From Larimichthys crocea (lineage: Eukaryota > Chordata > Actinopteri > Sciaenidae): a stretch of DNA of 64,000 nt. This document shows positions 55,366-64,000 of the stretch, one piece after another. Every line of letters begins with the position of its first letter. Position 1 is the stretch's first letter. The position numbers and the translations under genes are program-made. The notes under the pieces are model-generated. The model searched no databases and was not told the origin of the DNA. It was given only the letters and a program-made list of their open reading frames with translations. The stretch covers positions 782,009 through 846,008 of the forward strand of contig NC_040020.1 in NCBI RefSeq assembly GCF_000972845.2, in the 5' to 3' direction.

Positions 55366-58300
55366 CGGTGTATCACAACAACAACATCTGGATGAGACGT
55401 TGGATTGACCCTGCGAGCCTCCGTACCGATGGTGGCGTGGTCCTGCAGAAGTAGCTCACAGCAGTAGGGGGCGCCACCCACCATGGCGGAGTGATAGAGA
55501 GGAGTCAGACCTCTGCTGTCTTTGTAGTCCGGAGACGCTCCGAGGTCCAGCAGAGTCTAAGGACGAGAACAGTAAAATACAAACGTGCTGACGAAGGTAT
55601 GAATCAGATTAAAGCTTCATTTACAGTGTCTGTGTGCTCCTGTCCTGAATTTGCAGATTATCCACACCAACACACACCTGAACGTGGTGGCAGATGACAG
55701 CAAATTTTAGCTGAATTTCGACTGATCAGACAAAAGGAAATGTGACGACCGTTATGTGAATATTAGGAGTCGTTTTACGAGATAAGCAGAAGCTGGCACA
55801 AATTTGACAGGTTCATAAGAGCGTTCACAGTCAGCTCTGTCTAAAGTCAGTGTCCTAACGACCCACAGGTGTCCTTAACGAACAACAGGTGTCCTTAAAG
55901 ACCCACAGGTGTCCGTAACGACCCACAGGTGTCCGTAACGACCCACAGGTGTCCTTAACGACCCACTGGTGTCCTTAACGACTCACATATGTCCGTAACG
56001 ACCCACAGGTGTCCTTAACGACTCACAGGTGTAAACGGCCCACAGGTGTTCTTAACGGCCCACATGTGTCCTTAACGGCCCACACATGTCCTTTACGACC
56101 GCCCTAGTGGCTGCAATAGTCTTTGTATCCCACAGTGTGAGTGTTTATTGATGCATCAGTGTGTTAAAGAGTTTTAAAATAAACTATACCTAATAAAATA
56201 ACTCAACGTATCCAATTAACGTTACAGTATAAGTACAGCGTCATATACATTAAAAATACTCAAGTACCTCAAATGCTACTTTGTACAGTACTTCCGTCTT
56301 TTGTTTTCTTACCGTGAGCGACGCGCTGTTCCTGCAGAGGACGGCTCGGTGCAGAGCGGTGATACCGTCTCTGGTCCTGAAGTCCAGGTGAGCTCCTCCA
56401 CTGCGAAGGACTTTAATGAGCTCACAGCTCTCCTCCAGCTGGACGGCCAGAGTCAGAGGACACTCTGAGACACAAACAACCCAACACGTTATTAATGTTA
56501 CACAGTCAGTCTAATGAACAGACTGAAGGTCGGGTCCTCAGTGTTATTATTGTCAATGTGGAGGATTTTTAAGGTGATACAGATTGTTTATGACATATTT
56601 AAAGGTTTAATCTGTAAAATTGCATCCAAATGTCTAAAAACAAACAAATATGAATATATTATGTATCTTTTTGTGTCCAACAGTGTTCAAACCCTAAAAA
56701 ATGAGGCTAGAAGTTTCTATAACTAAGCTAGGCTAACAACATGTTTGTTTGTACGGTGTGTGTTCGTGCTCACCCCCGCTGTCAGAGTCATGGAAGTTGG
56801 GATCCAGGCCCTTTTCCAACCATTTGGAAACCTTCTCCACATTCTTCTGATGAACATGTTCCATGAAGCGCTTCAGGTTGGCCTGAAAAACATCAAAATG
56901 ATGCATTCATCTCTCAATATAATCTCTTTATATATACCATTAGACATGGTTAGTTTTATTGTTTAACCCTCGGGGGTCTGAGAAATCACCCATGATCTTA
57001 TTCCCTGGACCCCAGAGGGTTTAAGAGTACAAGTAAATATACATCATTATCATATTTAAAGGATTGTGTGTACCTTGGTGTGTAGCTTGGCCAGCTGTTT
57101 ATCGTCCACGTAGCTCTGAGTGTAAATTCTTCTCTTGTAACGAAACTGCAAGGGAAGACGTCAAAGTTTAGCTTAGCTAGTTTAGATAGATTAACTGAAC
57201 AATTAACAGTGAAACAATAACTGTAGGGAAAGTCTGAGATGAGTTTTGAGCAGACTATTTCCTGTGAGAAAATCAAGAACAACTCGCAACCTCTGTGAAG
57301 CTTTGGCGACACCTAGTGGTGGTCAGAACCCCGAGGTAAGGAACCGCTGCCTTACGGACTCCAAAAATCCTCACTGGAGCACCAAGTGCGGCTTAATCCA
57401 TTAGAGTGCTCACACTGTCAGCTCTGTCTAAAGTTATTGTCCCTAATGACCCACAGTGTCCTTAACGACCTACAGGTGTCCTTAACGACCCACAGGTGTC
57501 CTTAACAACCTACGGGTGTCCATAACAACCTACAGGTGTCCTTAACGACCCACAGGTGTCCATAACGACCTACAGGTGTCCTTAACGACCCACAGGTGTC
57601 CATAACAACCTACAGGTGTCTTTAACGACCTACAGGTGTCCTTAACGACCCACAGGTGTCCTTAACGACCCACAGGTGTGCTTAACCACCTACAGGTGTC
57701 TTTAACGACCCAGAGCAAAGAAAAAGTTGAGTAAAGAAAATGTGAATGAACGCTTGCTTCCATCCACCACTGTTTTTGAACATTAGACAGGACATGGCGC
57801 CAATTCTCCGGTCAGAAAACCAGAAGAAGAAGGCGTCAGTGGTCGCCACCAGCACTGAGAAAATAGTAACTGAAGAAGCTGCTGGTGCTGAAGAGGTTGA
57901 GGTGAAATATTATACAAATGTAAGTTGTACATATGTTCAATATTTATATGTTGGCAGTCAGATTTTGCAACTAAATTAGGGCACTACAACAGGAAGTACA
58001 AAGTGTACTACACAGAAGTGTACTGATGGAAATATCTGCATTGTCTGAGGGTAGTCTCAGACAAACCTACGGCTCTGAAGCGACATATTTGTGAGGCGTT
58101 TGTACCAAATAGGCAGCTGAGATCTATAGATAGGAAGTCAGACACACGTGTGGTTGGTCAAACATGTCAATGTACCTCCAGGTACGGGATGGGCGTGATG
58201 GGAGGGAGAGGATACTCCTTCAGCAGCCGCTCCTCGTCCAGAAACTTTCCAGCTCGGCCGTTGAACGCCGGCTGGAAGAGACCATAGTTCAAAACATCCG

Positions 58301-58736
58301 ACAGAGACTGAGTCAACGTCACCAGAACCCTCTGCTTACTGGTCCAAACTGGTAACTCTGGGTCCAACCGCAAACACTTCTGAGAGAGCCAGAGACAGAG
58401 ACACAGACAGACAGAGAAAGACACAGACACAGAGACAGACAGACAGACAGGTTTGTCCTGCTGATTCATTCATGTTTCTTCATATATACTCATATGCAGT
58501 ATATATATAATTACATTTATATATATACTGCATATATGTGTGTGTGTGTGTGTGTGTGTGTTACCGTTTGCTGCAGGTCCGGGATGCCAATGCGGACGAC
58601 AATGCTGTTTCCAGGGGGCGTGTCATCCGCGTCGTCGTCCCTGGCAACAGCAGAGCCTGTCGGGTTGCCGTTAGTAACCGCCTGTTGCCGCGGGCGATCA
58701 TGTTTGGTGTCAGCAGCCGGACTCAGAGGCATGTGG
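45197..58736 (-). CDS. shank3: SH3 and multiple ankyrin repeat domains protein 3
   Basis: Master scaffold of excitatory postsynaptic densities. All 25 coding exons are present with GT-AG borders and consistent phases: 58736-58565 (ATG 58732), 58379-58176, 57145-57074, 56882-56774, 56464-56313, 55556-55427, 55185-55148, 55004-54888, 54806-54729, 54088-54022, 53884-53665, 53519-53344, 53261-53148, 53058-52983, 52204-52122, 50935-50811, 50719-50587, 50396-50316, 50213-50196, 49872-49742, 49657-49564, 49451-48840, 48740-48453, 47823-46518 and 45782-45197. They sum to 1725 codons plus TGA, like mammalian SHANK3. SPN is at about 44-140, ankyrin 150-375, SH3 475-535, PDZ 580-685 and SAM 1659-1722. 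The linker SDVVPFRETPSYTKRRR and the C-terminal ERALRQLMDGS separate it from SHANK1 and SHANK2. The shank3a/b paralogue was not decided. Confidence 0.96.
45783..46517 (-). other. shank3: shank3 last intron
   Basis: 735 bases, GTACAT donor and TTGCAG acceptor. No gene or strong repeat was recognised. Confidence 0.7.
46518..49451 (-). CDS. shank3: shank3 proline-rich region exons
   Basis: Exons 49451-48840, 48740-48453 and 47823-46518 correspond to what I recall as one giant exon in mammals. Landmarks: DRITALINESRFPRSSSL, PPPPQTAPPPPP, RARSMIILQD, SKPQRRKSPLLKQL, FLHPLTGKPLDPSSPLALAL, SSSDEETREELRRIGLV, the Homer-type motif PPPAF, RDPLLKQSSDSELL and RYLFQRRSKLWG. The cortactin-binding PPVPPKP block is not conserved. 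CA-like DNA codes for a His/Thr stretch near residues 910-950. Confidence 0.92.
47860..48110 (+). repeat. Tandem repeats made of a LINE reverse-transcriptase motif
   Basis: Four degenerate units of roughly 45-60 bases read VPQDSVPGPFLF, GVPQGSVLDPLQF, GVPQGTGPGPVLF and GVPQGSVL in the forward frames. GVPQGSVLGP is the conserved RT block of fish LINEs. They lie in shank3 intron 48452-47824, so they are transcribed antisense to the motif. Confidence 0.75.
48975..49100 (-). repeat. shank3: CA/CGCACAC-type repeat inside shank3 coding exon
   Basis: GTGTGTGTGGCGGTGTG-like units on the + strand encode THALHTATHTATHTLHTATH in the shank3 frame. Phase is preserved. Confidence 0.85.
49564..49872 (-). 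CDS. shank3: shank3 exons before the proline-rich region
   Basis: Exons 49872-49742 (EKLDEMLAGGQQEVV to RAATVKQRPTSRRITQAEIN) and 49657-49564 (SLFERQGLVPPTAPEKS to PRGMSRTKSF). ATVKQRPTSRRIT and SLFERQGL are SHANK3 hallmarks. Confidence 0.93.
50196..50213 (-). CDS. shank3: shank3 18-base microexon
   Basis: CTGCAG acceptor and GTGAGT donor enclose 18 bases encoding about ARRRRI, phase 1 on both sides. It bridges TADLEEI and EKLDEMLA exactly where mammalian SHANK3 has a short basic stretch (ASIRRRKG). Skipping keeps the frame. Confidence 0.82.
50271..50306. repeat. (GT)n microsatellite in a shank3 intron
   Basis: About 18 GT units within the short intron between the RSKSM exon and the 18-base microexon. 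Confidence 0.95.
50316..50396 (-). CDS. shank3: shank3 exon after PDZ
   Basis: Encodes APPPPKRAPSTSLTLRSKSM and TADLEEI, nearly identical to mammalian SHANK3. A (GT)n tract (50271-50306) lies directly in the following intron. Confidence 0.93.
50587..53058 (-). CDS. shank3: shank3 PDZ domain exons
   Basis: Exons 53058-52983 (TKRLFRHYTVGSYDNYTSY), 52204-52122 (DYVIEEKTAVLQKRESEGFG), 50935-50811 (PIEEFAPTPAFPALQYLESV) and 50719-50587 (VNGADVVKVGHRQVVSLIRQ). The GFGFVLRGAK loop is the carboxylate-binding site for SAPAP/GKAP tails. Two introns here (51-53 kb) hold a dispersed repeat and no other exon. Confidence 0.95.
51152..51668. mobile_element. Dispersed fish repeat starting GGGCTGGGTATCGATTC
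   Basis: Begins AGGGCTGGGTATCGATTCAA and ends near AATCGATCTTAAGGAATTAA, with several ATCGATT motifs. A possible shorter relative sits at about 7318 (GGCTGGGTATCGAACC). The form is that of a non-autonomous DNA element. It lies in shank3 intron 15. Confidence 0.6.
52072..52112. repeat. (ATCC)n microsatellite
   Basis: Ten CCAT units end within ten bases of the donor of the shank3 exon 52204-52122. Confidence 0.95.
52430..52500. repeat. ACAGAGGACAGG minisatellite
   Basis: Short tandem units of GGACAGGACAGA in a shank3 intron. Confidence 0.85.
53148..53519 (-). CDS. shank3: shank3 SH3 domain exons
   Basis: Exons 53519-53344 and 53261-53148. The domain runs RRLYSAVPGRTFIATRSHV, GEIQLHRGERVKVLSIGEGG, FWEGSVKGRTGWFPADCVEE. 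The second exon starts at the CTACAG acceptor (53261) rather than a nearer TATAG, because only this restores VLSI. Confidence 0.94.
53665..53884 (-). CDS. shank3: shank3 ankyrin-SH3 linker exon
   Basis: Starts after AAGTAG with VPFRETPSYTKRRR, continues SPRSLIRSASDNALESP and SSPGPSLQSL, as in human SHANK3, then ends in ETHHDTHTHSLRRHTRRL. The His/Thr-rich end derives from CA-type repeat DNA that continues into the intron. Confidence 0.88.
54022..56882 (-). CDS. shank3: shank3 ankyrin-repeat exons
   Basis: Seven exons: 56882-56774, 56464-56313, 55556-55427, 55185-55148, 55004-54888, 54806-54729 and 54088-54022. Landmarks in order are WLEKGLDPNFHDSDSG, GGAHLDFRTRDGITALHRAV, LLDLGASPDYKDSRGLTPLY, TDENGWQEIHQ, HLLFYGADMSSQNASGNTAL, RVLLFRGANKDIKNYNNQTA and VAIIAGNFDLAEIIKIHKT. 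Ankyrin consensus positions are intact. The 3' end of exon 54806-54729 is tandemly repeated downstream. Confidence 0.95.
54095..54132. repeat. (CA)n microsatellite next to a shank3 acceptor
   Basis: Directly upstream, in the shank3 sense, of exon 54088-54022, whose acceptor reads GTGTAG. The branch/pyrimidine region is a GT repeat on the gene strand. Confidence 0.93.
54641..54764 (-). repeat. shank3: Triplicated exon end and splice donor in shank3
   Basis: The block TTTTACCTGAAAGGCAGTCT plus GGTTGTTGTAGTTTTTG starts at 54641, 54683 and 54723 (spacing 42 and 40). On the gene strand each copy reads AACTACAACAACCAGACTGC, CTTTCAG and GTAAAATA, so three identical donors follow one exon. Confidence 0.95.
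55104..55360. repeat. (GT)n and (CA)n microsatellites around a 38-base exon
   Basis: (GT)n at 55104-55144 and (CA)n at 55311-55360 flank shank3 exon 55185-55148. On the + strand they are complementary and could pair in the pre-mRNA. Confidence 0.9.
55855..56100 (+). repeat. 20-bp minisatellite CCTTAACGACCCACAGGTGT, array 1
   Basis: About a dozen units in a shank3 intron, preceded by CAGCTCTGTCTAAAGTCAGT. The same unit and leader occur again at 57405-57710. Confidence 0.93.
57074..58379 (-). CDS. shank3: shank3 SPN domain exons
   Basis: Exons 58379-58176 and 57145-57074 encode KCLRLDPELPVW, LNYGLFQPAFNGRAGKFLDE and RLLKEYPLPPITPIPYLE, then FRYKRRIYTQSYVDDKQLAK. This is the ubiquitin-like SPN fold that binds Rap/Ras-type GTPases in SHANKs (established knowledge). 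Both exons are phase 0. Confidence 0.95.
57405..57710 (+). repeat. 20-bp minisatellite, array 2
   Basis: About 13 units of CCTTAACGACCYACAGGTGT in the intron after the SPN exon, with the same GTCAGCTCTGTCTAAAGT leader as array 1. Confidence 0.93.
58565..58736 (-). CDS. shank3: shank3 first coding exon
   Basis: ATG at 58732 gives MPLSPAADTKHDRPRQQ, then an acidic stretch and NSIVVRIGIPDLQQT, which matches the start of human SHANK3 (VVVRVGIPDLQQT). The TTTCAG acceptor only four bases before the ATG implies an upstream non-coding exon, or an alternative start upstream. Confidence 0.88.
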
Positions 58737-59045
58737 CTGAAACACACACACACACAGAGCTGTGTGATTACAGAGTCATCGCCATGGAAACCGCTTCAAT
58801 TAGCATCCCCTAACCTCTGCCGCTCGTTATCAACCAGCTAACGACCGATATCAAGCGACAAATTAGCGATACGTGAAGCACGCTGCAACTGTTAGCATGT
58901 CAGGCTAAATGTTACATTCATTCATTGACTCTATATAAGCAGGGACACCACTTGGATCGCCCCCTGGTGGCCGGCTGAAGTCATAAACTCCGCTGAGATC
59001 GGAACAAATGCTGCTCAAGTTTAGCGCCAAAACTGTTTTGGTTTC

Positions 59046-59300
59046 TGTCAATCAAAGCGTCCACGCTCTTAACCCTGCATAACTTTAAGCCTTAATATAA
59101 TGTGAACAGGTGAGTTGTATATAAATTCACCCTCAGTACAGTTGTCATGAACGGGGAAATTAGCTACAGAGACCAAAACTGTTTTTTGTACCAGGCTGTA
59201 AACATGTTTATTTCTGCTTGAAGTTGGACATTTGGACATGGGGACTTATGGAGACTGACTCACTTCTGGAGCCAGCCTCAGGTGGACGTTAGAGGAACTG
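59046..59300 (+). repeat. Dispersed repeat, + orientation copy
   Basis: Near-identical reverse complement of 37036-37290. Contains GCATAACTTTAAGCCTTAAT and CTCACTTCTGGAGCCAGCC. Confidence 0.88.
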
Positions 59301-59404
59301 TCCACCACTACTAACTACTATTTGGAGAGCTGCTTATTTTCTGAGGTGGTACATGGTGTAAAAAGTTTAAGAAGAATTGTCTTAAACAAAGTTAACTTTT
59401 TACT

Positions 59405-59910
59405 AGGGTTGCAAAATTCTGGGAATTTTCAAAGTTGGAAAGTTTCCATGGGAATTAACGGGTTAACAGTGAACTTAAATATAGTTATGGAAAATATATT
59501 TTAGCATCATCGTGACTAAATCAACCAGATTTCCTGCAGGTCCACTTCAATATCTGCTCTTCCTCAGTCACATGCACATAGCACACTGCTTACTGCAGGG
59601 CTGCTGAGGCCACGCCCCCTACCTGCACAGGTGATTTCTGTACCTGGACCACACTTTAGAGCCCAGAGCACACAGAGACTGTTGAAGACACACATGTGAG
59701 ATTATGGACTATAGAATATTGTTCAATTAAATAATTCAACCCTGATAAAGTAAACAAAATGTTTAATTTTGTTTGGATATGATACAGTTTGTTTAAATTA
59801 TCCACAATGTACACTTAATCACCACTCATTTACATAATTCCCATGGAGTTTTGTGATTTGGAATATTCCCAAAAATTCCCCATCTTAACTTTCCGGCCCT
59901 CTGCAACCCT
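59405..59910. mobile_element. MITE with AGGGTTGCA terminal inverted repeats (hAT-like)
   Basis: Left end AGGGTTGCAAAATTCTGGGA and right end TGCAACCCT are inverted. Subterminal GGAAAGTTTCC and AACTTTCC also match in inverse orientation. Flanks show no perfect 8-base duplication. Non-coding. The hAT assignment is from memory of abundant fish elements with this terminus. Confidence 0.75.
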
Positions 59911-60769
59911 TTTTCCTGACTTAAAAGACGTGCCGGTGTTACAGAAACATGAACAGCTGGAGATGGTCTGGACGTTGTGTCAGAGATATTAGCATGAATC
60001 TGACAGCCTCCCACGGACGTTTCTCACAGCAGACATTTTGCATTTTCAAAGGTGTAAAAGTAATAACAGTGATGATGGCGGCTTTCCATTTCGACAAAAT
60101 AGAACAGACACGTTCGTGTAATTAATTAAACATCTGTTTTTCAGGCTAAAATAATCACTGTTATCTTGTTAAATCCAATCTTTCTAATCAAGACTCATTG
60201 TGTAAACTGTCTTTGTGTTGCAGATCGACTGCTGACTCCGAGCTGACCTCCACCTTCTCCAACGCTAATAATAATGGCCTCGGGACGTTACATCACATCC
60301 TGTTTTTCACCCTGAGCAGCGTGTGCTCGCACACAGACACACACACACACACAAAGAGACACGCGACAACAGAAGAAGAGAAGCGTCCGATTGTTCTGGA
60401 AAACTGTTAAAACACCAAATTTACATCAAGTTTAGGTACGGTGTGAAAATGCTTAAAGAGTGAAGATCAATCCCTCACGTCTCTACATCTTCACGTTACT
60501 ATGACACTAATCCTGTAGCTTAGCATAAGTAAGAGTAAAGTTTAAAAGCTCTGCATACTAATTAGCAACTTATTATGGTATTAATTTAATAGCTTTTTTT
60601 TGTCTCTATGAAGGTAAAGCCAGGAGCTCTCTGTCTGTCTGTCTGTCTCTTTCAGGGTTTTGCCTAGTCAGGCACGGTATTGGTTGAAGATGCAGTCACA
60701 TCTCCTTTACTTAAAACTCTCTCTCTTTGATTTAGTTCTCTCACAACACTCTGTAGCCAGTAGCTGTTT

Positions 60770-60888
60770 ATTGTACCAGGCTGTAAACATGTTTATTTCT
60801 GCTGTGAAGTTGGACATTTGAACATGGGGACTTATGGAGACTGACTCACTTCTGGAGCCAGCCTCAGGTGGACGTTTGAGAAACTGCA
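60770..60888 (+). repeat. Partial copy of the dispersed repeat
   Basis: Matches the last 120 bases of 59046-59300, from TTGTACCAGGCTGTAAACAT to GCCTCAGGTGGACGTT. Confidence 0.88.
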
Positions 60889-61213
60889 GTTTTCTGTTCA
60901 GTCCCTCGGCACTAACACGACCACCTCCACAACAGCCACTGATGATGATGATGATGATGTTATTCTCTGTTCAACACAAGACTTCATTATGTATTTAATT
61001 ATCATTTGTATTAATCATTACCGTTGCTAATTAGCACTTGATTACCATCCGTGACAATAAAGCCGGAGCAGGACTGAAGTCAAAACTTAATGGCTGCTTC
61101 CATTACAGCTGAAGATGAAAGAGACAGAGAGAGAGAGGAAGACGAGGAGGATGAGTTGTGAGTTGTCATAGAAACTGGAATAGCAGGGAATCCTGTGCTA
61201 ACCTCACAGTGTC

Positions 61214-61217
<4 letters not shown>

Positions 61218-61258
<41 letters not shown>
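61218..61258. repeat. (GT)n microsatellite
   Basis: About 20 GT units upstream of shank3. Confidence 0.95.
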
Positions 61259-61260
<2 letters not shown>

Positions 61261-61669
61261 AAAAAAGCCCCCTGATCTACATGCTCGCTGTTGCTATGGC
61301 AACGCGGTTGAACAATTTTCGCAGTTCCCGTTTTAAAACTACCGTCCTACCTGCTGACTCTCTCTCTCTCTCTCTCTCTGTGTGTCAACCCTGCCAATAA
61401 ACTCCACTACTGTACCGCTCACAAACATCATCATCATCATCATCATCAGGTATCGATCTTCAATATACGATCAATATGAACTGATCGGAGGAGGAGGAGG
61501 AGCCGATCGGCTGCAGTTTTTGAGTTCAGGTGTGGATGGCGTCGCCGAGCTGAGCCGGGCTGGATCCACTCGAGTTTAAAGGATCTTTGTTTTTCGGCTA
61601 AACAAAACCTCCAATATCTCCAGCACAACTTTATTCTGATCTGTTCACTCACAGATTCAGAGCTAGTGG

Positions 61670-62340
61670 CATTAGCCAGGACAGCTAAATGCTAAGCTAA
61701 ATGACTGAATGTAAATGTAGATACAATCTGTTTAAAGTCATAAAGTCGTAGCTAGCTAACGTTAGCTAAATACAATCTGCTCTTCTACAACTCTACAGAT
61801 AGCTAACGTTAGCTGGATACCATCTGCTTTCTCACAACGCCGTAGCTAGTTAGCATTAGCCAGGACAGCTAAATGCTAAGCTAAATGACTAAATGTAAAT
61901 GTAGATACAATCTGTTCATTCATAACACTGTAGCTGGCTAACGTTAGCTAAATACAATACAATCCGTTAAGCTAAAGTTAGCCTGATACAATCTACAACG
62001 CCGTAGCTAGTTAGCATTAGCCAGGACAGCTAAATGCTAAGCTAAATGACTAAATGTAAATGTAGATACCATCTGTTTACTCATAACACTGTAGCTAGCT
62101 AATGTTAGCTAAATACAATACAATCCGATAAGCTAAAGTTAGCCTGATACAATCTACAACGCCGTAGCTAGTTAGCATTAGCCAGGACAGCTAAATGCTA
62201 AGCTAAATGACTAAATGTAAATGTAGATACAATCTGTTTAAAGTCATAAAGTTGTAGCGAGCTAACGTTAGCTGGATACCATCTGTTTTCTCACAACGCC
62301 GTAGCTAGTTAGCATTAGCCAGCACGGCTAAGTGTTACAC
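61670..62340. repeat. Long-unit tandem repeat rich in GCTAA/TTAGC
   Basis: About four units of 130-190 bases, each with GTTAGCATTAGCCAGGACAG, GCTAAATGCTAAGCTAAATG, TAAATGTAGATACAATCTG and CTAACGTTAGCT. The last motif is palindromic. Confidence 0.9.
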
Positions 62341-64000
62341 GGTGGGTCCTCTTCTATGGAGTCCACCATGCTGAACCACCATGTATCTACAGTGTACCAG
62401 GAGGGACAATCTAAACACTGAGTCCAGATAGAGTTTGGTTTTTTTCATGTGTTTTGAGTTTCTCCTTCACGCTAGATAGGAAAAGGTGAGGCGAGGGGGC
62501 TGCAGTCCACATCTATACCACTAGATGGCACTAATCACGACACACTGCATTTAATATTCGATTTTTACCACCGACAAAAATATCAGAGGAATAAAACCAG
62601 GTGTGTCCGGATGGTCCTTTTTTAATCAAATGAATAAAATCGACTCCTAAGAGAAATAAAAGCTCGACTGTCTGAGCCGTCCGACTCTTACCTGTCCAGA
62701 ACCAAACACTCTTTAAGCAGCAGCTCTGCTCTAAACATAGGAAGTCTGAGTCTGTGCTTTAAGTGACCCAGTTAAACCGGCCCCGGTCCCCGGGGACTCG
62801 AGCAAACACCTCGTGTTCACACTTGAACACTCACAGAGTTTGACTCTTATCGAGCACAAACAGAGTTAGAGACTTAGTGAGGACAAAGCGTCACGTTTAT
62901 CCGACGCTCTGGGGGGGCCACGGTGTCGGTGAGTCCACCACGACGGTCCAGACTGAACAAGTCTGTCAATAAGTTTCATGTTGTTGCATGTTCAGCTGCC
63001 CTGCACTCTCTAAAGACTCGCTCGTTTAATATTTAATGAGAATTAACAGCTTCGAACTGTATTCACTGAACATATATATATTTTTATTTCCAGGAAACAG
63101 TTGAAGCATCATTCTAAGGTGTCAAAAACATAACAAGTCTTATTCTCAGCTTATTAAACACTGATGAAGATTATATTCTGTAAATAAAGCCCCATAAATC
63201 AGACACACTGGACCTTTAAAACATGTCACAATGAGCTGCTGACAACCAATCAGAACACAGCATGACATTATGACAAAAATCTTATATTTTTTTCTTTTTT
63301 ACTGAGTAAACAGTTATAATCAAACGGCTGTGAAGTGAAGTCAAGGACGGCAGAGGTTGTGGTGCGTTATGCTATTTTATCAGATTCCCTCTGGAGACAC
63401 TCGAGGCTTTAAATGTGCAGTACACCTGGAAACACTTGTAAACACACCTGTAATCCCCTTAAACACACTTGTAACACACATGTAGCCCTGCTTGGATCCG
63501 TTCACTACACCGCCACTCCAAACTCCGTCACCTGAACGTCTTTTTCTTCCGTTCACAATAAGACAACACGGACAGGATCGCGTGAACTGAGCGTCCTTGA
63601 AGGCACCGGCAGAGAGAGTTTTGAAAACAGCCGCGGTGATGATTTAATTTGGCCATAAGAGTCGATATTCCAAACACACTTCACGTCTCAGCGTGCTGAG
63701 ATGAACTGAAAAACTCCGGCTGTGATCATGAATCACTTCCCTTTCATTCACGGCGGTAAAAGGCCGGTAATTACAGCGATATTTAACGCTAACGTCTCGC
63801 CCGGTGGAGGAATCCTCGGCACACGGGACGACATGTCAGTCTTTGAAATGTCAGAGGAGTCTCATTCATCTCTTTCTTCTTCTTCCTCCACTACTCGCTG
63901 CCGTTCAGGGTTAAAGCAGGCTGCAGAGTATCCCAGCATACACTGGGCGGAGGTCATGGACGGGTCGGCTACAAACTAACTAAATCTTGTTTTTATCGTC

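Larger units (their letters stand above)
58737..64000. other. Region upstream of shank3
   Basis: No coding exon recognised. It holds two dispersed-repeat copies (59046-59300 and 60770-60888), a MITE (59405-59910), a (GT)n tract (61218-61258), a short (ATC)n tract near 61429 and a GCTAAC-type array (61670-62340). At 63925-63970, CAGCATACACTGGGCGGAG resembles a common fish repeat tail. Non-coding shank3 leader exons may lie here but cannot be told apart by eye. Confidence 0.55.

Noticed and set aside
57746..57979. + strand frame with MAPILRSENQKKKASVV and a GTAAGT after AAT
   Set aside because: It looks coding-like for about 40 codons but lies antisense within a shank3 intron, with no recognised homologue or partner exon.

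Overview
This window is vertebrate nuclear DNA, most likely from a percomorph-type ray-finned fish. The evidence is multi-exon genes with GT-AG introns, proteins that align closely with known vertebrate families, many (CA)n microsatellites, and teleost-style dispersed repeats and minisatellites. It contains no bacterial operons, CRISPR arrays or phage. Four protein-coding genes could be rebuilt exon by exon, with splice phases agreeing at every junction.

Layout: (1) 170-5641 (+): the 3' part of a GRIP-family gene, best match grip1, covering the end of PDZ5, PDZ6, the linker and PDZ7, followed by a long repeat-bearing 3' UTR to about 9930. (2) 11927-13565 (+): a complete lsm8 of 96 codons in four exons. 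(3) 36982-14341 (-): tymp, thymidine phosphorylase, 446 codons in nine coding exons, convergent with lsm8. Its last intron holds huge GAY/RTC trinucleotide arrays (14.5-20.6 kb, 23.6-28.3 kb, 29.1-33.8 kb), two N gaps (700 and 30 bases) and an almost certainly false duplication of tymp exons 7 and 8. (4) 58732-45197 (-): a complete shank3 of 25 coding exons and 1725 codons (SPN, ankyrin, SH3, PDZ, proline-rich, SAM), with a probable 5.4 kb 3' UTR reaching about 39800. The last 5 kb (58.7-64 kb) is shank3 upstream DNA with mobile elements and GCTAAC-type repeats.

The genes do not form a pathway. GRIP1 and SHANK3 are both PDZ scaffolds of excitatory synapses, LSM8 belongs to the nuclear Lsm2-8 ring on U6 snRNA, and TYMP degrades thymidine. 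tymp next to shank3 recalls human 22q13.33, where both genes lie.

I found no convincing new biological system. The best leads are local: a splice donor of a shank3 ankyrin exon repeated three times, an 18-base shank3 microexon, small-exon candidates in grip1, His/Thr stretches in shank3 coding DNA that resemble CA repeats, loss of the usual cortactin-binding motif, a mammal-type giant shank3 exon split by two introns (one filled with tandem reverse-transcriptase motif fragments), a 42-bp minisatellite shared by distant sites, and assembly damage around the tymp arrays that would mislead any copy-number or gene-model analysis.
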